NCBI RefSeq assembly: GCF_019375475.1
Contig: NZ_JAHXGQ010000001.1
Span: 682,001-746,000, forward strand
DNA length: 64,000 nt
Origin: Saccharothrix obliqua
Lineage (GTDB): Bacteria > Actinomycetota > Actinomycetes > Mycobacteriales > Pseudonocardiaceae
Reading direction: 5' to 3'
Under the pieces are notes generated by a model, which did no database searches, was not told the DNA's origin, and saw nothing but the letters and a program-made list of their open reading frames with translations. A program made the translations under genes and the position numbers. This document shows, one piece after another, positions 53,883 through 63,902 of this stretch. The first letter of the stretch is position 1; each line of letters begins with the position of its first letter.

Positions 53883-55346
<1,464 letters not shown>

Positions 55347-55358
55347 TCGTCGTTGGAC

Positions 55359-55392
55359 CGACGGGCCGGGGTGGCGACGCCCCGGCCCGTCG
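55359..55392. terminator. Bidirectional hairpin terminator after sahH
   Basis: Perfect 13-bp stem (55359-55371 with 55380-55392), eight-base loop, between the convergent sahH and XRE genes. Confidence 0.85.
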
Positions 55393-55404
55393 CCGTGCCG
55401 GGGC

Positions 55405-56373
55405 TCAGCTCCACTCCACGCCGATGCCCGCCATCCCCGGCCCCACGTCGGTGAAGTACGCGCTGACCACCCCGCCCAGCCCGCACACCAGCTCCTCCAC
55501 GTCGACCGGCGTGGAGGCGGGGTCGACGCGGAACTGCTTGGTGCACCGCGCGGGCAGCGCGCGGCGGTGGAAGGCCAGTTGCAGCAGGTAGCCGCGGCAC
55601 GGTTCGCGGAACGTCCGGTGGTGGCCGGGTGTCGGCCCGCCGGTGTCGTCCACGACGGTGAAGCTGAAGACGTGCTCCTCGCCCTCGGCGAGGCGGCGGT
55701 CGAAGAGCAGCTCGAAGGCCAGGCCGCGGGTCGCGCTCTGCCGGCGCAGCCGACCCTGCCGGCAGCCCTCGGCCGGTCGCACCAACGCGTTCTCGATGAC
55801 GCACCCCGCGTCGCCCTGGTGCACGGCCAGGTACCGGTCCGGCCCGGCGCGCAACGCGCGCACGACCAGCCGGGTGGTGATGGACCGCTGCTCCCGCTGC
55901 CCGCCGATCAGCACCGTGTCGTGCACGGACAGCACTTCGAGGTCGGCGTTGGCACGCGCGCTCGCCGGCACGGCCTCGAACTCGGCCAGCAGCGGCGCGG
56001 TGCGCACCCACGCGTCGGCCAGCTCGGTGAACGCGGGCCGGGGCAGGCGGGCCGCGGGCCGGTGGCCGACCAGCGCCACGAGCGAGTCGGCGGGCAGCCG
56101 CAGCACCGTCTCCAACGCGCGCACGGTGGCGAGTGCGCGGGGCACCTCGGGGTGGCGCAGCCCGCGCTGCCAGTAGCTGAGGGTGGACTGCCCGACCTGC
56201 ACGCCCTCCTGCTCCAGGTGCGCGCGCAGCCGGGCCAGGGACAGCCCGCGGTGGGCGATGGCGTCACGCAGCGCCCGGTGGAACGGTCCGTAGCGCAGGG
56301 TTTCGGCCAGCTCGTCGGGCAGCACCGAGGGGTGACCCAGCGGCTGGTCGACCGGCCCGGATTCCGCGGTCAC
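55405..56373 (-). CDS. XRE-type helix-turn-helix regulator with C-terminal sensory domain
   Basis: 322 residues. An N-terminal HTH (about 30-95): FHRALRDAIAHRGLSLARLRAHLEQEGVQVGQSTLSYWQ region, with RALETVLRLPADSLVALVG after it. The remaining 220 residues are beta-rich, containing LEVLSVHDTVLIGGQREQRSITTRLVVRALRAG and CVIENALVRPAEGCRQGRLRRQ; no family is recognised. This looks like an actinobacterial regulator whose C-terminal domain senses something in the cytoplasm. GTG 56373 is chosen because GAAGGGG lies upstream; a GTG seven codons earlier is possible. Divergent from tmk by 139 bases. Confidence 0.82.
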   Translation of the reverse strand: MTAESGPVDQPLGHPSVLPDELAETLRYGPFHRALRDAIAHRGLSLARLRAHLEQEGVQVGQSTLSYWQRGLRHPEVPRALATVRALETVLRLPADSLVALVGHRPAARLPRPAFTELADAWVRTAPLLAEFEAVPASARANADLEVLSVHDTVLIGGQREQRSITTRLVVRALRAGPDRYLAVHQGDAGCVIENALVRPAEGCRQGRLRRQSATRGLAFELLFDRRLAEGEEHVFSFTVVDDTGGPTPGHHRTFREPCRGYLLQLAFHRRALPARCTKQFRVDPASTPVDVEELVCGLGGVVSAYFTDVGPGMAGIGVEWS

Positions 56374-56500
56374 CGCGGCACCACCCCTTCGCACGGTCCC
56401 GAATTGGGTTCACCGTAGTCACTCGATCTGGTGAGAGAAAGATCTCCAGTCGCCCAACCGGGCGACGTGATGCCTCCAATCGAGGTGGCGCGCCGACCCT

Positions 56501-56506
56501 TAGGGT
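56501..56506 (+). promoter_or_regulatory. -10 box for tmk
   Basis: TAGGGT ends six bases before the tmk GTG, consistent with leaderless transcription. Confidence 0.55.
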
Positions 56507-56512
56507 GGTGGC

Positions 56513-57163
56513 GTGGGAAAACTCGTGGTGATCGAGGGTTTGGACGGCGCGGGCAAGCGCACCCTCGCCAAGGCGCTCACCGACGCGCTCTCGGCACGCG
56601 GCCGGAAAGTCGCCACCGGCGCGTTCCCCCGGTACGACGACGACATCCACGCGGAACTCGTCCGGGACGCGCTGCACGGCCGCCTCGGCGACCTGACGGA
56701 CTCGGTGCACGGCATGTCCGTCCTCTACGCGCTCGACCGGCGTGGCGCGGCCGACGACATCCGGGCCGACCTGGAGCACTACGACGTCGTGCTGCTCGAC
56801 CGGTACATCGCCTCCAACGCCGCCTACGGCGCGGCACGGCTGCGTGAGCACGCCGACGGCGAGTTCGTCGCGTGGTTGCGGGGCCTGGAGGTCGATCGCT
56901 TCGGGTTGCCGATCCCGGACCTCCAGCTGCTGCTGCGCGTGCCGGTGTCCGTGGCGGCGGACCGGGCGGCCCACCGCGAGGCGGCCGAGAACCGCGCGCG
57001 GGACGTGTACGAGTCCGACGACGACCTGCAGGCCCGGTGCGCCGCCGTGTACGAGGAACTGGCCGCCGCGAACTGGCTGTCGCCCTGGGAGGTCCTGAGC
57101 GGCACCGACGGCGCGGCGAGTTCACGCGTCGAAACGCTCCTCGACCGGTACTTCACCCGATAG
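56513..57163 (+). CDS. tmk: Thymidylate kinase
   Basis: Phosphorylates dTMP to dTDP for DNA synthesis. 216 residues, normal length. P-loop VIEGLDGAGKRTLAKAL near residues 6-22; the DRY-type motif in LLDRYIASNAAYGA; LPIPDLQLLLRVPVSVA in the lid region. GTG start close to its -10 box. Precedes mtrA as in mycobacteria; the gap of 186 bases leaves room for a separate mtrA promoter. Confidence 0.95.
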   Translation: MGKLVVIEGLDGAGKRTLAKALTDALSARGRKVATGAFPRYDDDIHAELVRDALHGRLGDLTDSVHGMSVLYALDRRGAADDIRADLEHYDVVLLDRYIASNAAYGAARLREHADGEFVAWLRGLEVDRFGLPIPDLQLLLRVPVSVAADRAAHREAAENRARDVYESDDDLQARCAAVYEELAAANWLSPWEVLSGTDGAASSRVETLLDRYFTR

Positions 57164-57173
57164 TCTCACGTCC

Positions 57174-57188
57174 GTAACGAAACGTGAC
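57174..57188 (+). promoter_or_regulatory. Candidate OmpR-family direct repeat upstream of mtrA
   Basis: GTAAC (57174-57178) and GTGAC (57184-57188) repeat with a ten-base period, the spacing expected for tandem binding of an OmpR-class dimer such as MtrA. It lies about 160 bases before the mtrA start. Autoregulation is inferred, not shown. Confidence 0.35.
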
Positions 57189-57349
57189 GGCCTCACCGAT
57201 GAGTCGCTGACGAACCCCCTGCGACGAGGCGAGGTGGGCACGTGGAACGGCGACCGAGACCGGCGACGGAGCGGACGCGCGCGGCGACCAGCGGCGATGA
57301 CCGCTGGGCGGTGCGGGGGAGTCCGACCGCAAGTGGGACGATGTTGGGT

Positions 57350-58027
57350 ATGAAGGCACGCGTGCTCGTGGTGGACGACGACCCCGCTCTGGCGGAGATG
57401 CTGACCATCGTGCTGCGGGGCGAGGGTTTCGATACCGCGGTGGTGGCCGATGGCGCCCGCGCGCTGCCCGCGCTCCGCGAGTTGAAACCGGACCTGGTGC
57501 TGCTCGACCTCATGCTGCCCGGCATGAACGGCATCGACGTGTGCAAGGCGATCCGCTCCGAGTCGGGCGTCCCGATCGTCATGCTCACCGCCAAGAGCGA
57601 CACCGTCGACGTGGTGCTCGGCCTGGAGTCCGGCGCGGACGACTACGTGGTCAAGCCGTTCAAGCCGAAGGAGCTGGTGGCGCGCATCCGCGCCCGCCTG
57701 CGGCGCACCGAGGCCGAGCCCGCCGAGGTGCTCCAGATCGGCGACCTGACGATCGACGTGCCCGGTCACGAGGTGCTGCGCGAGGGCAGGCCGATCCAGC
57801 TCACGCCGCTGGAGTTCGACCTGCTGGTGGCGCTGGCCCGCAAGCCGCGCCAGGTGTTCACCCGCGAGGTGCTGCTGGAGCAGGTGTGGGGTTACCGGCA
57901 CGCGGCCGACACGCGGCTGGTGAACGTCCACGTGCAGCGGCTGCGGTCCAAGGTGGAGCGCGACCCCGAGCACCCCGAGGTGGTGCTGACCGTCCGCGGT
58001 GTCGGCTACAAGGCGGGCCCTCCGTGA
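57350..58027 (+). CDS. mtrA: Response regulator MtrA
   Basis: Essential actinobacterial regulator of cell-wall, division and replication genes. 225 residues from ATG 57350 (ATG 57341 is an alternative). Receiver: D9, D10, phospho-acceptor D53 in LLDLMLPGMNG, K102. The C-terminal winged helix has LTPLEFDLLVALARKPRQVFTREVLLEQVWGY and VNVHVQRLRSKVERDPEHP. It is nearly identical by eye to mycobacterial MtrA. Eleven bases separate it from mtrB. Confidence 0.97.
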   Translation: MKARVLVVDDDPALAEMLTIVLRGEGFDTAVVADGARALPALRELKPDLVLLDLMLPGMNGIDVCKAIRSESGVPIVMLTAKSDTVDVVLGLESGADDYVVKPFKPKELVARIRARLRRTEAEPAEVLQIGDLTIDVPGHEVLREGRPIQLTPLEFDLLVALARKPRQVFTREVLLEQVWGYRHAADTRLVNVHVQRLRSKVERDPEHPEVVLTVRGVGYKAGPP

Positions 58028-58037
58028 TCGGCGCCCG

Positions 58038-59759
58038 ATGAAGGTGCTTGATCCCGCGGTCCGCGAGCTTCGCCGCGGGGTCGAGCGCGCCCGGCGGCGG
58101 GCCGCCGCGTTCGGCGAGCTGTGGCGGCGGTCGCTCCAGCTCCGGGTCGTGGTCAGCACGCTCGCGCTGTCCTCCGCCGTGGTGTTCGTGCTGGGCATGG
58201 TGCTCCAGGTGCAGATCACGGGTCAGCTCCTGGAGACCAAGACCGAGGCGGCGATCCGGCAGACCGAGGCGTCGGCCGCGGCCGTGCAGCCCGACCTGTC
58301 CGGTCTGAACCCCGGCCCCGACAGCGTCAAGGCGCGGTTCACCGCCGCCTTGAACAAGATCAGCTCGGCGGGCGCGGGCCTGGACGCCACGTCGTCCGGC
58401 GCGGGCGCGTTCGAACCCGCGCTGGTCGACCCGGCCGGCGTCGGCTCGGACGGGCTGCCGACGGCCGTCGGCCCGTGGCAGGACGTGCCCGAGGGCCTGA
58501 CCAAGATGCTCGAACGGGGCAGCGCCGGCTACCAGATCCACACCGTCGAGCGCAGCACCGGACCGACCACGCTGCTGGTCGTCGGCAAGCCCGTGAACAG
58601 CTCGGCGCGGGCCATGCACCTGTACCTGCTGTTCCCGCTGACCGGCGAGCAGGCCACGGCCGAGGTCGTCCAGTCGACGCTGGTCGTCGGCGGCCTGGTG
58701 CTGCTCCTGCTGCTCGCGGTGATCGCGAACCTGGTGACGCGGCAGGTGGTGCGCCCCGTGCGGCAGGCCGCCGAGGTGGCCGAGCGGTTCGCGGACGGCA
58801 GCCTGGACGAGCGGATGCCCGTGGTCGGCGAGGACGACGTGGCACGCCTGGCCGAGTCGTACAACGAGATGGCCGCGAGCATCCAGCGCCAGATCCACCA
58901 GCTCGAGGAGTTCGGCCAGCTCCAGCGGCGGTTCACCTCGGACGTGTCGCACGAGCTGCGCACACCGCTGACCACGGTGCGGATGGCGGCGGACGTGCTG
59001 CACGCCTCCCGCGAGCAGTTCCCCAGCGGCCTCGCCCGGTCCACCGAGCTGCTGGTGGACGAGCTGGACCGGTTCGAGTCGCTGCTCGGCGACCTGCTGG
59101 AGATCAGCCGCCTGGACGCGGGCGTGGAGGAGCTGGCGGCCGAGCTGGTCGACATCCGGGTGCTGGCGCGGCGCGCGCACGACTCGGTGCGGGCCATCGC
59201 CAACAGCAGCGGCACCGAGATCGTGATGGACATGCCCGACCACGAGGTGACGGCCGAGCTGGACTCCCGCCGCGTCGAGCGCATCCTGCGCAACCTGCTG
59301 GCCAACGCCATCGACCACGGCGAGGGCCTGCCCGTGGAGCTGACCCTGCGGGGTGACGGCGACGCGGTGGCGGTGACCGTGCGCGACCGCGGCGTGGGCC
59401 TGCGGGCCGGTGAGGCGGACCTGGTGTTCAACCGGTTCTGGCGTGCCGACCCGTCGCGCAACCGGCGCACCGGCGGCACCGGCCTCGGGCTGTCCATCAG
59501 CCTGGAGGACGCGCGGCTGCACGGCGGCTGGCTGGAGGCGTGGGGCGAGCGCGGCCACGGCGCCGTGTTCCGGCTGACGCTGCCGTGCCGGCGGGGGCAC
59601 GAGCTAACCGCCAGCCCGTTGCCGCTGGAGCCGCCGGACCTGCCCGCCGTGCCCGCGGAGGCCGAGGAGGAGCCGACCGGGGAGGTGGAGCTGACCGAGG
59701 GCGAGCTGACCTGGCAGCCCGCCGAACCCGTGGCGGGCGACCGCGAGGAGGTCCGGTGA
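58038..59759 (+). CDS. mtrB: Sensor histidine kinase MtrB
   Basis: 573-residue membrane kinase that phosphorylates MtrA. Helix one at about 35-57, an extracytoplasmic domain to 215, helix two near 216-238, then HAMP (about 240-295). The dimerisation box is FTSDVSHELRTPLTTVRMAADVL with the phospho-acceptor histidine; N box LRNLLANAIDHGEG, and G boxes VRDRGVGL and GGTGLGLSI. The acidic tail (ELTEGELTW) is typical of mycobacterial-type MtrB. The stop overlaps the lpqB GTG. Confidence 0.97.
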   Translation: MKVLDPAVRELRRGVERARRRAAAFGELWRRSLQLRVVVSTLALSSAVVFVLGMVLQVQITGQLLETKTEAAIRQTEASAAAVQPDLSGLNPGPDSVKARFTAALNKISSAGAGLDATSSGAGAFEPALVDPAGVGSDGLPTAVGPWQDVPEGLTKMLERGSAGYQIHTVERSTGPTTLLVVGKPVNSSARAMHLYLLFPLTGEQATAEVVQSTLVVGGLVLLLLLAVIANLVTRQVVRPVRQAAEVAERFADGSLDERMPVVGEDDVARLAESYNEMAASIQRQIHQLEEFGQLQRRFTSDVSHELRTPLTTVRMAADVLHASREQFPSGLARSTELLVDELDRFESLLGDLLEISRLDAGVEELAAELVDIRVLARRAHDSVRAIANSSGTEIVMDMPDHEVTAELDSRRVERILRNLLANAIDHGEGLPVELTLRGDGDAVAVTVRDRGVGLRAGEADLVFNRFWRADPSRNRRTGGTGLGLSISLEDARLHGGWLEAWGERGHGAVFRLTLPCRRGHELTASPLPLEPPDLPAVPAEAEEEPTGEVELTEGELTWQPAEPVAGDREEVR

Positions 59760-61492
59760 AGCGCCTGGTCGTGTTGTTGTCGGCGGTGCTGGCCCTGGCC
59801 GGCTGCGCCGCCATCCCCACCCAGACATCACCCATCCCGGTGAATCCATCGGCGGGCAGCGCCACCGAGGCCGCCGCGCCGAAACCGGTCAAGGGCATCG
59901 ACCCGCTGAGCCTGGTCCGCGAGTTCGTCAACGCCGCGGCCAACCCGGAGGGCGACTACGCCGCGGCCAGGGCGTACCTGACCGACGAGGCGAAGCGGAA
60001 GTGGGACACCAAGGGCACGCCGACCATCATCGACTCGACCTTCAGCACCGTCCCGACCGGCGGCGACCTGCTGACCGACGCCAAGCACCGGACCGTGCTG
60101 CTCCAGGGCAAGAACGTGGGCTCGCTGGAGGTCGACAACTCGTTCGTGCAGCGGGTCGGCGACCTGTCCGCGCCGGTGGGCCTGGAGACCGACAAGGACG
60201 GCGAGTGGCGCATCTCCGAGCCGCCCAACGGCATCTACGTGCCGTTGATCGGCTTCCACGCCAACTACCGCCGCGTGACGCTGTACTTCTACAACCCCGA
60301 CTTCACCGTGCTGGTGCCCGACCCGCGGTACGTCGTCGTGCCGCCGTCGACGTCCATCCCGCGCCGGGTGACCGAACTGCTGCTCAAGGGGCCCGCGGTG
60401 GGTCTCCGGGGCGCGTTGGCCACGGCGGTGCCCAACGGCGCGGCGCAGCGCAAGGACACCCACGAAGCCGACGACGGGGCGTTGGAGGTCGACCTGACCA
60501 AGGTCGGCGACCTGACCGCCCAGATGCGCAAGTTCGTCGTCGGGCAGGTGGTGAAGTCGCTGGCCGGCGTGACCAGCAGCCGCATCCGCATCCTGGTGGA
60601 GGGCGCGCCGATCTCCGCCGAGCAGATCGAGTGGCGGCCCGCCGACATCCAGTCCGGCGAGGCGCTGGTGACGCCGGACGCGGACCTGAGCGGCCTGGTG
60701 GCCAGTGGCGGCCAGGTGCGGCGGATGGCGACCGGCGAGGCGTTGCGCGGTCCCGCGGGCACCGGTGAGTACCAGGTGGTCAGCGCGGCGCAGTCGTTGG
60801 ACGGCGCGGAGCTGGCCGTGGTGAGCAGGCTGGACGAGAAGGCCGTGCGGCTGCGGGTGGGCAACGTGGAGGAGGCGTTGTCCGCGGTCGACCTGCCCGC
60901 GATGACGCTGACCAGGCCGACGTGGCTGCTCAGCGGCCGTGCGGGCGACCCGAGCGCGGAGGTGTGGACGGTCGTCGACGGCGCGAACGTGGTCCGCGTG
61001 ATCAAGACCGACGCCGGTTGGATCGCGAACGCCGTGAACGCGTCGGAGCTGACCCAGTTCGGGTCGATCACCGAGCTGCGGCTGTCCCGGGACGGCACGC
61101 GCGTCGCGGCCGTGGTCGGCGGTCGCCTGGTGGTGGCGGCCGTGGTGCGTGACGGCGACTCGTCGGTGTCCGTGCGGCTGGCGCGCAACCTCCAGCCCGC
61201 CGTGCTGGGCACGGCGACGTTGTCGGTGGACTGGCTGGCGCAGGACGTGCTGGTGGCGAGCACGTCGTTGCCGTCGTGGCCGATCGCCAAGGTGAACGTG
61301 GACGGGCTCAAGATCGACCGGTACAACACGTCGAACCTGACCGTGCCGGTCGCCTCGGTGGCCGCCGCGCCGGGGCGCAACGTGGTGGCGGTGGACCAGA
61401 GCGGGTTGTGGAGCGCGGGCGACGTGGGCGACGTGTGGCGGGCGAGCGGCGTGAAGGTCGACGCCGGGGCCCAGGCGTTCTACCCGGGCTGA
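59756..61492 (+). CDS. lpqB: Lipoprotein LpqB, modulator of MtrAB
   Basis: 578-residue lipoprotein. Signal peptide with lipobox LALAGC places the lipidated cysteine at C17. A GerMN-like region lies at about 190-330 (TVLVPDPRYVVVPPSTSIPRRV, LLLKGPAVGL), and the last 300 residues form a beta-propeller-like domain. LpqB binds the MtrB sensor domain in mycobacteria. GTG 59756 overlaps the mtrB stop; GAGGAGG is upstream. Third gene of the mtrAB-lpqB operon. Confidence 0.95.
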   Translation: MKRLVVLLSAVLALAGCAAIPTQTSPIPVNPSAGSATEAAAPKPVKGIDPLSLVREFVNAAANPEGDYAAARAYLTDEAKRKWDTKGTPTIIDSTFSTVPTGGDLLTDAKHRTVLLQGKNVGSLEVDNSFVQRVGDLSAPVGLETDKDGEWRISEPPNGIYVPLIGFHANYRRVTLYFYNPDFTVLVPDPRYVVVPPSTSIPRRVTELLLKGPAVGLRGALATAVPNGAAQRKDTHEADDGALEVDLTKVGDLTAQMRKFVVGQVVKSLAGVTSSRIRILVEGAPISAEQIEWRPADIQSGEALVTPDADLSGLVASGGQVRRMATGEALRGPAGTGEYQVVSAAQSLDGAELAVVSRLDEKAVRLRVGNVEEALSAVDLPAMTLTRPTWLLSGRAGDPSAEVWTVVDGANVVRVIKTDAGWIANAVNASELTQFGSITELRLSRDGTRVAAVVGGRLVVAAVVRDGDSSVSVRLARNLQPAVLGTATLSVDWLAQDVLVASTSLPSWPIAKVNVDGLKIDRYNTSNLTVPVASVAAAPGRNVVAVDQSGLWSAGDVGDVWRASGVKVDAGAQAFYPG

Positions 61493-61582
61493 AATCCCGC
61501 CGCATTATCCACCCTTTCGAGTGATAGCGCCCGGTGTGGATCGGGCCCGGAATTGTCGTACCCCGCCGGCAGGCTCGATCAC

Positions 61583-62221
61583 ATGCCGATCAACCTGCTG
61601 TTTCCACCCCGTTGCGCCGGGTGCCGGGCGGAGGGCGCGAGCTGCTGCGCGCGGTGCCTCGCCGCGTTCGGCGCGCCGAGACGGGTCGACGTGCCCGGCA
61701 AAGGGCCGCCCGTGTTCGCGCTCGCCGATTACCGCGGGCCCGGCGGCGCACTCGTGCTCGCGTTGAAGGAGCGCGGGCGGCGCGACCTCGTGCCGGTCTT
61801 CGGGGCGTTGGTGGCGGCGGCCGTGCCGAAACTGCCGCGGCGCTATCCGGGCGAGTTCCGGGAATGGCGGCTGGTGCCCGTGCCGTCACGCCGCGCAGCC
61901 GCCCGGCGGCGTGGTGGCTCCCACCTGGTGGGAATCGTCCGGCGTGCGGGCCTGCCGGTGGCGTGCGCACTGGCGTTCGGGCCCGGCGTGGCGGACTCGG
62001 TCGGGCTGGGCGCGGCGGCGCGGCGGGCGAACCTCGCGGGCCGGGTGCGGCTCGTGCCGGGCGGCCTGCCACCGCCGGGTGCGGCCGTGGTGCTGCTGGA
62101 TGACGTGGTCACGACCGGTGCGACGGCATCGGCGTGCGTTTCGGCGTTGAAGATCGGTGGTTTCCGGGTACCCGCCGTCCTGACGCTGACGACGGCGCGC
62201 CGCACCCACCCACACGAGTGA
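61583..62221 (+). CDS. ComF-family phosphoribosyltransferase-like protein
   Basis: 212 residues. N-terminal zinc-finger cysteines C11, C14, C21/C22 and C25 (LLFPPRCAGCRAEGASCCARC), then a phosphoribosyltransferase core with VVLLDDVVTTGATASAC, the PRPP-binding loop. ComF proteins in Gram-positive bacteria are linked to DNA uptake; most actinobacterial copies have no tested role. ATG 61583; a TTG ten codons earlier is less likely. CAGGCT seven bases upstream may be a -10 box. Confidence 0.88.
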   Translation: MPINLLFPPRCAGCRAEGASCCARCLAAFGAPRRVDVPGKGPPVFALADYRGPGGALVLALKERGRRDLVPVFGALVAAAVPKLPRRYPGEFREWRLVPVPSRRAAARRRGGSHLVGIVRRAGLPVACALAFGPGVADSVGLGAAARRANLAGRVRLVPGGLPPPGAAVVLLDDVVTTGATASACVSALKIGGFRVPAVLTLTTARRTHPHE

Positions 62222-62652
62222 TTCCGGTCGGGAACCCGGAGGCGCGTTCGGGCGTTGGCCGGATATGAGGCGCGATCGGACGCTGTTCGGCCCAGTCACC
62301 ACGCCGACGACCACCGGCACGGTGCTGAGCCGTTCGGGTGAGCTTCCGCTCGCGTCGCGCTCCGGTGCGCCCTCCTGGGGCACCGCCGGTGCCGGATTTC
62401 CGTCGCTCTGCGTCACGGCCGGAAAATCATGGATTTCCCCCGCCTCGGGGGCTGTCGCAGCGGCGAATACCGGGCTAACGTGCACCGCAATCAGCGTTCC
62501 CGGCACGCGGGGAGGAGGCGAACAGCCCATGACCCTGGCACCGGTCGAGCGCTGAGGACATCCCTCGGCGACAAACCCGCGAAGGCGATCGCGGGACCGG
62601 TGTCGCAACGATCCGAAAGCCATTGCTCGCAGCAACGCGAGGGAGGTCGTGT
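62222..62652. other. Leader region of hpf with a small unproven open frame
   Basis: 430 bases with no certain gene. A 96-codon frame (62265-62555) starts ATG just past the SigR-like promoter but its product is Ser/Thr/Gly-rich without signature, so it may be chance or a leaderless small protein. Hairpin CCCCCG-CCT-CGGGGG lies at 62437-62451. The long leader before a ribosome-hibernation gene suggests post-transcriptional or multi-promoter control. Confidence 0.5.
62230..62256 (+). promoter_or_regulatory. SigR/SigH-type promoter candidate
   Basis: GGGAAC, exactly 18 bases, GTT: one mismatch from the thiol-oxidative-stress sigma consensus GGGAAT-N18-GTT. The predicted start would lie about ten bases later, at or before ATG 62265, and nearly 390 bases ahead of hpf. 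Confidence 0.4.
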
Positions 62653-63333
62653 ATGGACATCGTCGTTAAGGGCCGCAACGTAGAGGTGCCCGATCACTAC
62701 CGGGTGCTCGTCACCGAGAAGCTGGCCCGGCTGGAGCGGTACGACCGCAAGGTCATCCGTTTTGACGTGGAGCTTTTCCACGAGCCGAACCGCAGGCAGT
62801 CGAAGAACTGCCAGCGGGTGGAGATCACGGGGAAGGGACGTGGCCCGGTGGTCCGCTCGGAAGCGTGCGCGGGCGATTTCTACGCCGCCCTGGACTCCGC
62901 GATCACGAAGCTCGAAAACCGGCTGCGCCGCGTCCACGACCGCAGGCGGGTGCACCACGGGCGCCGCGGTCCGAGGTCGGTGGCGGAGGCGACCAGCGGG
63001 TTGCCGCCGGTCGTGGCCGAGCACGACGGGCAGGCGCAGGGCATGTGGTTGGGCCACACCGCGGTGCTCGAAGCGGACGCCGAGCCGACCCGCGAGGGTG
63101 TGGCGGAAGTCCCCGCCCAGGGCCGTTGGGACACCGACGACGAGGAGTACCGGCCCGGCCAGATCGTGCGCGAGAAGGAGCACACGGCCAAGCCGATGAC
63201 CGTGGACCAGGCCCTCTACGAGATGGAGCTGGTCGGCCACGACTTCTATTTGTTCTCCGACGCGGACTGCGGACGTCCCAGCGTCGTCTACCGCCGAAAG
63301 GGCTTCGACTACGGCGTGATCAGGCTGGCGTGA
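62653..63333 (+). CDS. hpf: Long-form ribosome hibernation promoting factor
   Basis: 226-residue long HPF that dimerises 70S ribosomes into 100S particles in stationary phase or stress. The N-terminal domain (1-105) is the S30AE/YfiA fold: MDIVVKGRNVEVPDHYR, LERYDRKVIRFDVEL, SEACAGDFYAALDSAITKLENRLRR. A variable linker leads to the C-terminal dimerisation domain (about 170-226): EHTAKPMTVDQALYEMELVGHDFYLF, VVYRRKGFDYGVIRL. ATG 62653 with GAGGGAGG. secA is normally next and would lie beyond the window. Confidence 0.95.
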   Translation: MDIVVKGRNVEVPDHYRVLVTEKLARLERYDRKVIRFDVELFHEPNRRQSKNCQRVEITGKGRGPVVRSEACAGDFYAALDSAITKLENRLRRVHDRRRVHHGRRGPRSVAEATSGLPPVVAEHDGQAQGMWLGHTAVLEADAEPTREGVAEVPAQGRWDTDDEEYRPGQIVREKEHTAKPMTVDQALYEMELVGHDFYLFSDADCGRPSVVYRRKGFDYGVIRLA

Positions 63334-63578
63334 CCAGGCAGGCGTGACCCACCCACCCTGACCAACCAGCCCCACCAACCTCCGCGGCCCCGGCACCCCT
63401 CGCCGGGGCCGCCCCTCTCCGCCCGTCCGGCACCCCGCCGGACCGTCCCCTCATCGCCACGGGCACCGGGCCCACCCGCTTCCCCACCTCGCGACCGGGA
63501 TCGCCGACCAGGGCGGCACGCGACACCCCGGACCCGGTGCCCACCCCGCGCTGCCCCAGCCCGCCGCCGGCCACCCAC
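63334..63578. other. C-rich region after hpf
   Basis: 245 bases of Pro/Arg-word composition. CCCCGGCACCCCTCGCCGGGG (63389-63408) can form a hairpin and may terminate hpf. A plus-strand frame stays open from 63348 through the window end; GTG 63537 would be its first good start, without a ribosome site. Confidence 0.45.
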
Positions 63579-63902
63579 CCGCTGCCGGCCGCCTACCCGC
63601 CGCTGGCCGCCTACCCGCCGCTGGCCGCCTACCCGCCGCTGGCCGCCTACCCGCCGCTGGCCGCCTACCCGCCGCTGGCCACCCGTCCGCCGCTGGCCAC
63701 CCGTCCGCCGCTGGCCACCCGTCCGCCGCTGGCCACCCGTCCGCCGCTGGCCACCCGTCCACCGCTGGCCGCCTACCCGCCGCCGGCCACCCGCCCGCTG
63801 CCAGGCACCCGCCCGCTGCCAGGCACCCGCCCGCCGCTGGGCACCCGCCCGCCGCTGGGCACCCGCCCGCTGCCCGGCACCTACCCGCCGCCGGGCACCC
63901 AC
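63579..63902 (+). repeat. 18 x 18-bp tandem repeat (minisatellite)
   Basis: Exactly 18 contiguous 18-base units, no indels. On the plus strand each encodes a hexapeptide: five PPLAAY-like units, five PPLATR, then single or paired PPLAAY, PPPATR, PLPGTR, PPLGTR, PLPGTY and PPPGTH. The frame has no stop and runs off the window, so it could be part of a Pro-rich protein, but equally a non-coding array after hpf. The period being a multiple of three and substitutions keeping Pro are consistent with, but do not prove, coding. Confidence 0.9.

Noticed and set aside
63309-63902. Minus-strand Gly/Arg-rich protein over the tandem repeat
   Set aside because: Low-complexity frame created by the 18-bp repeat, overlapping the hpf end, without a start signal.
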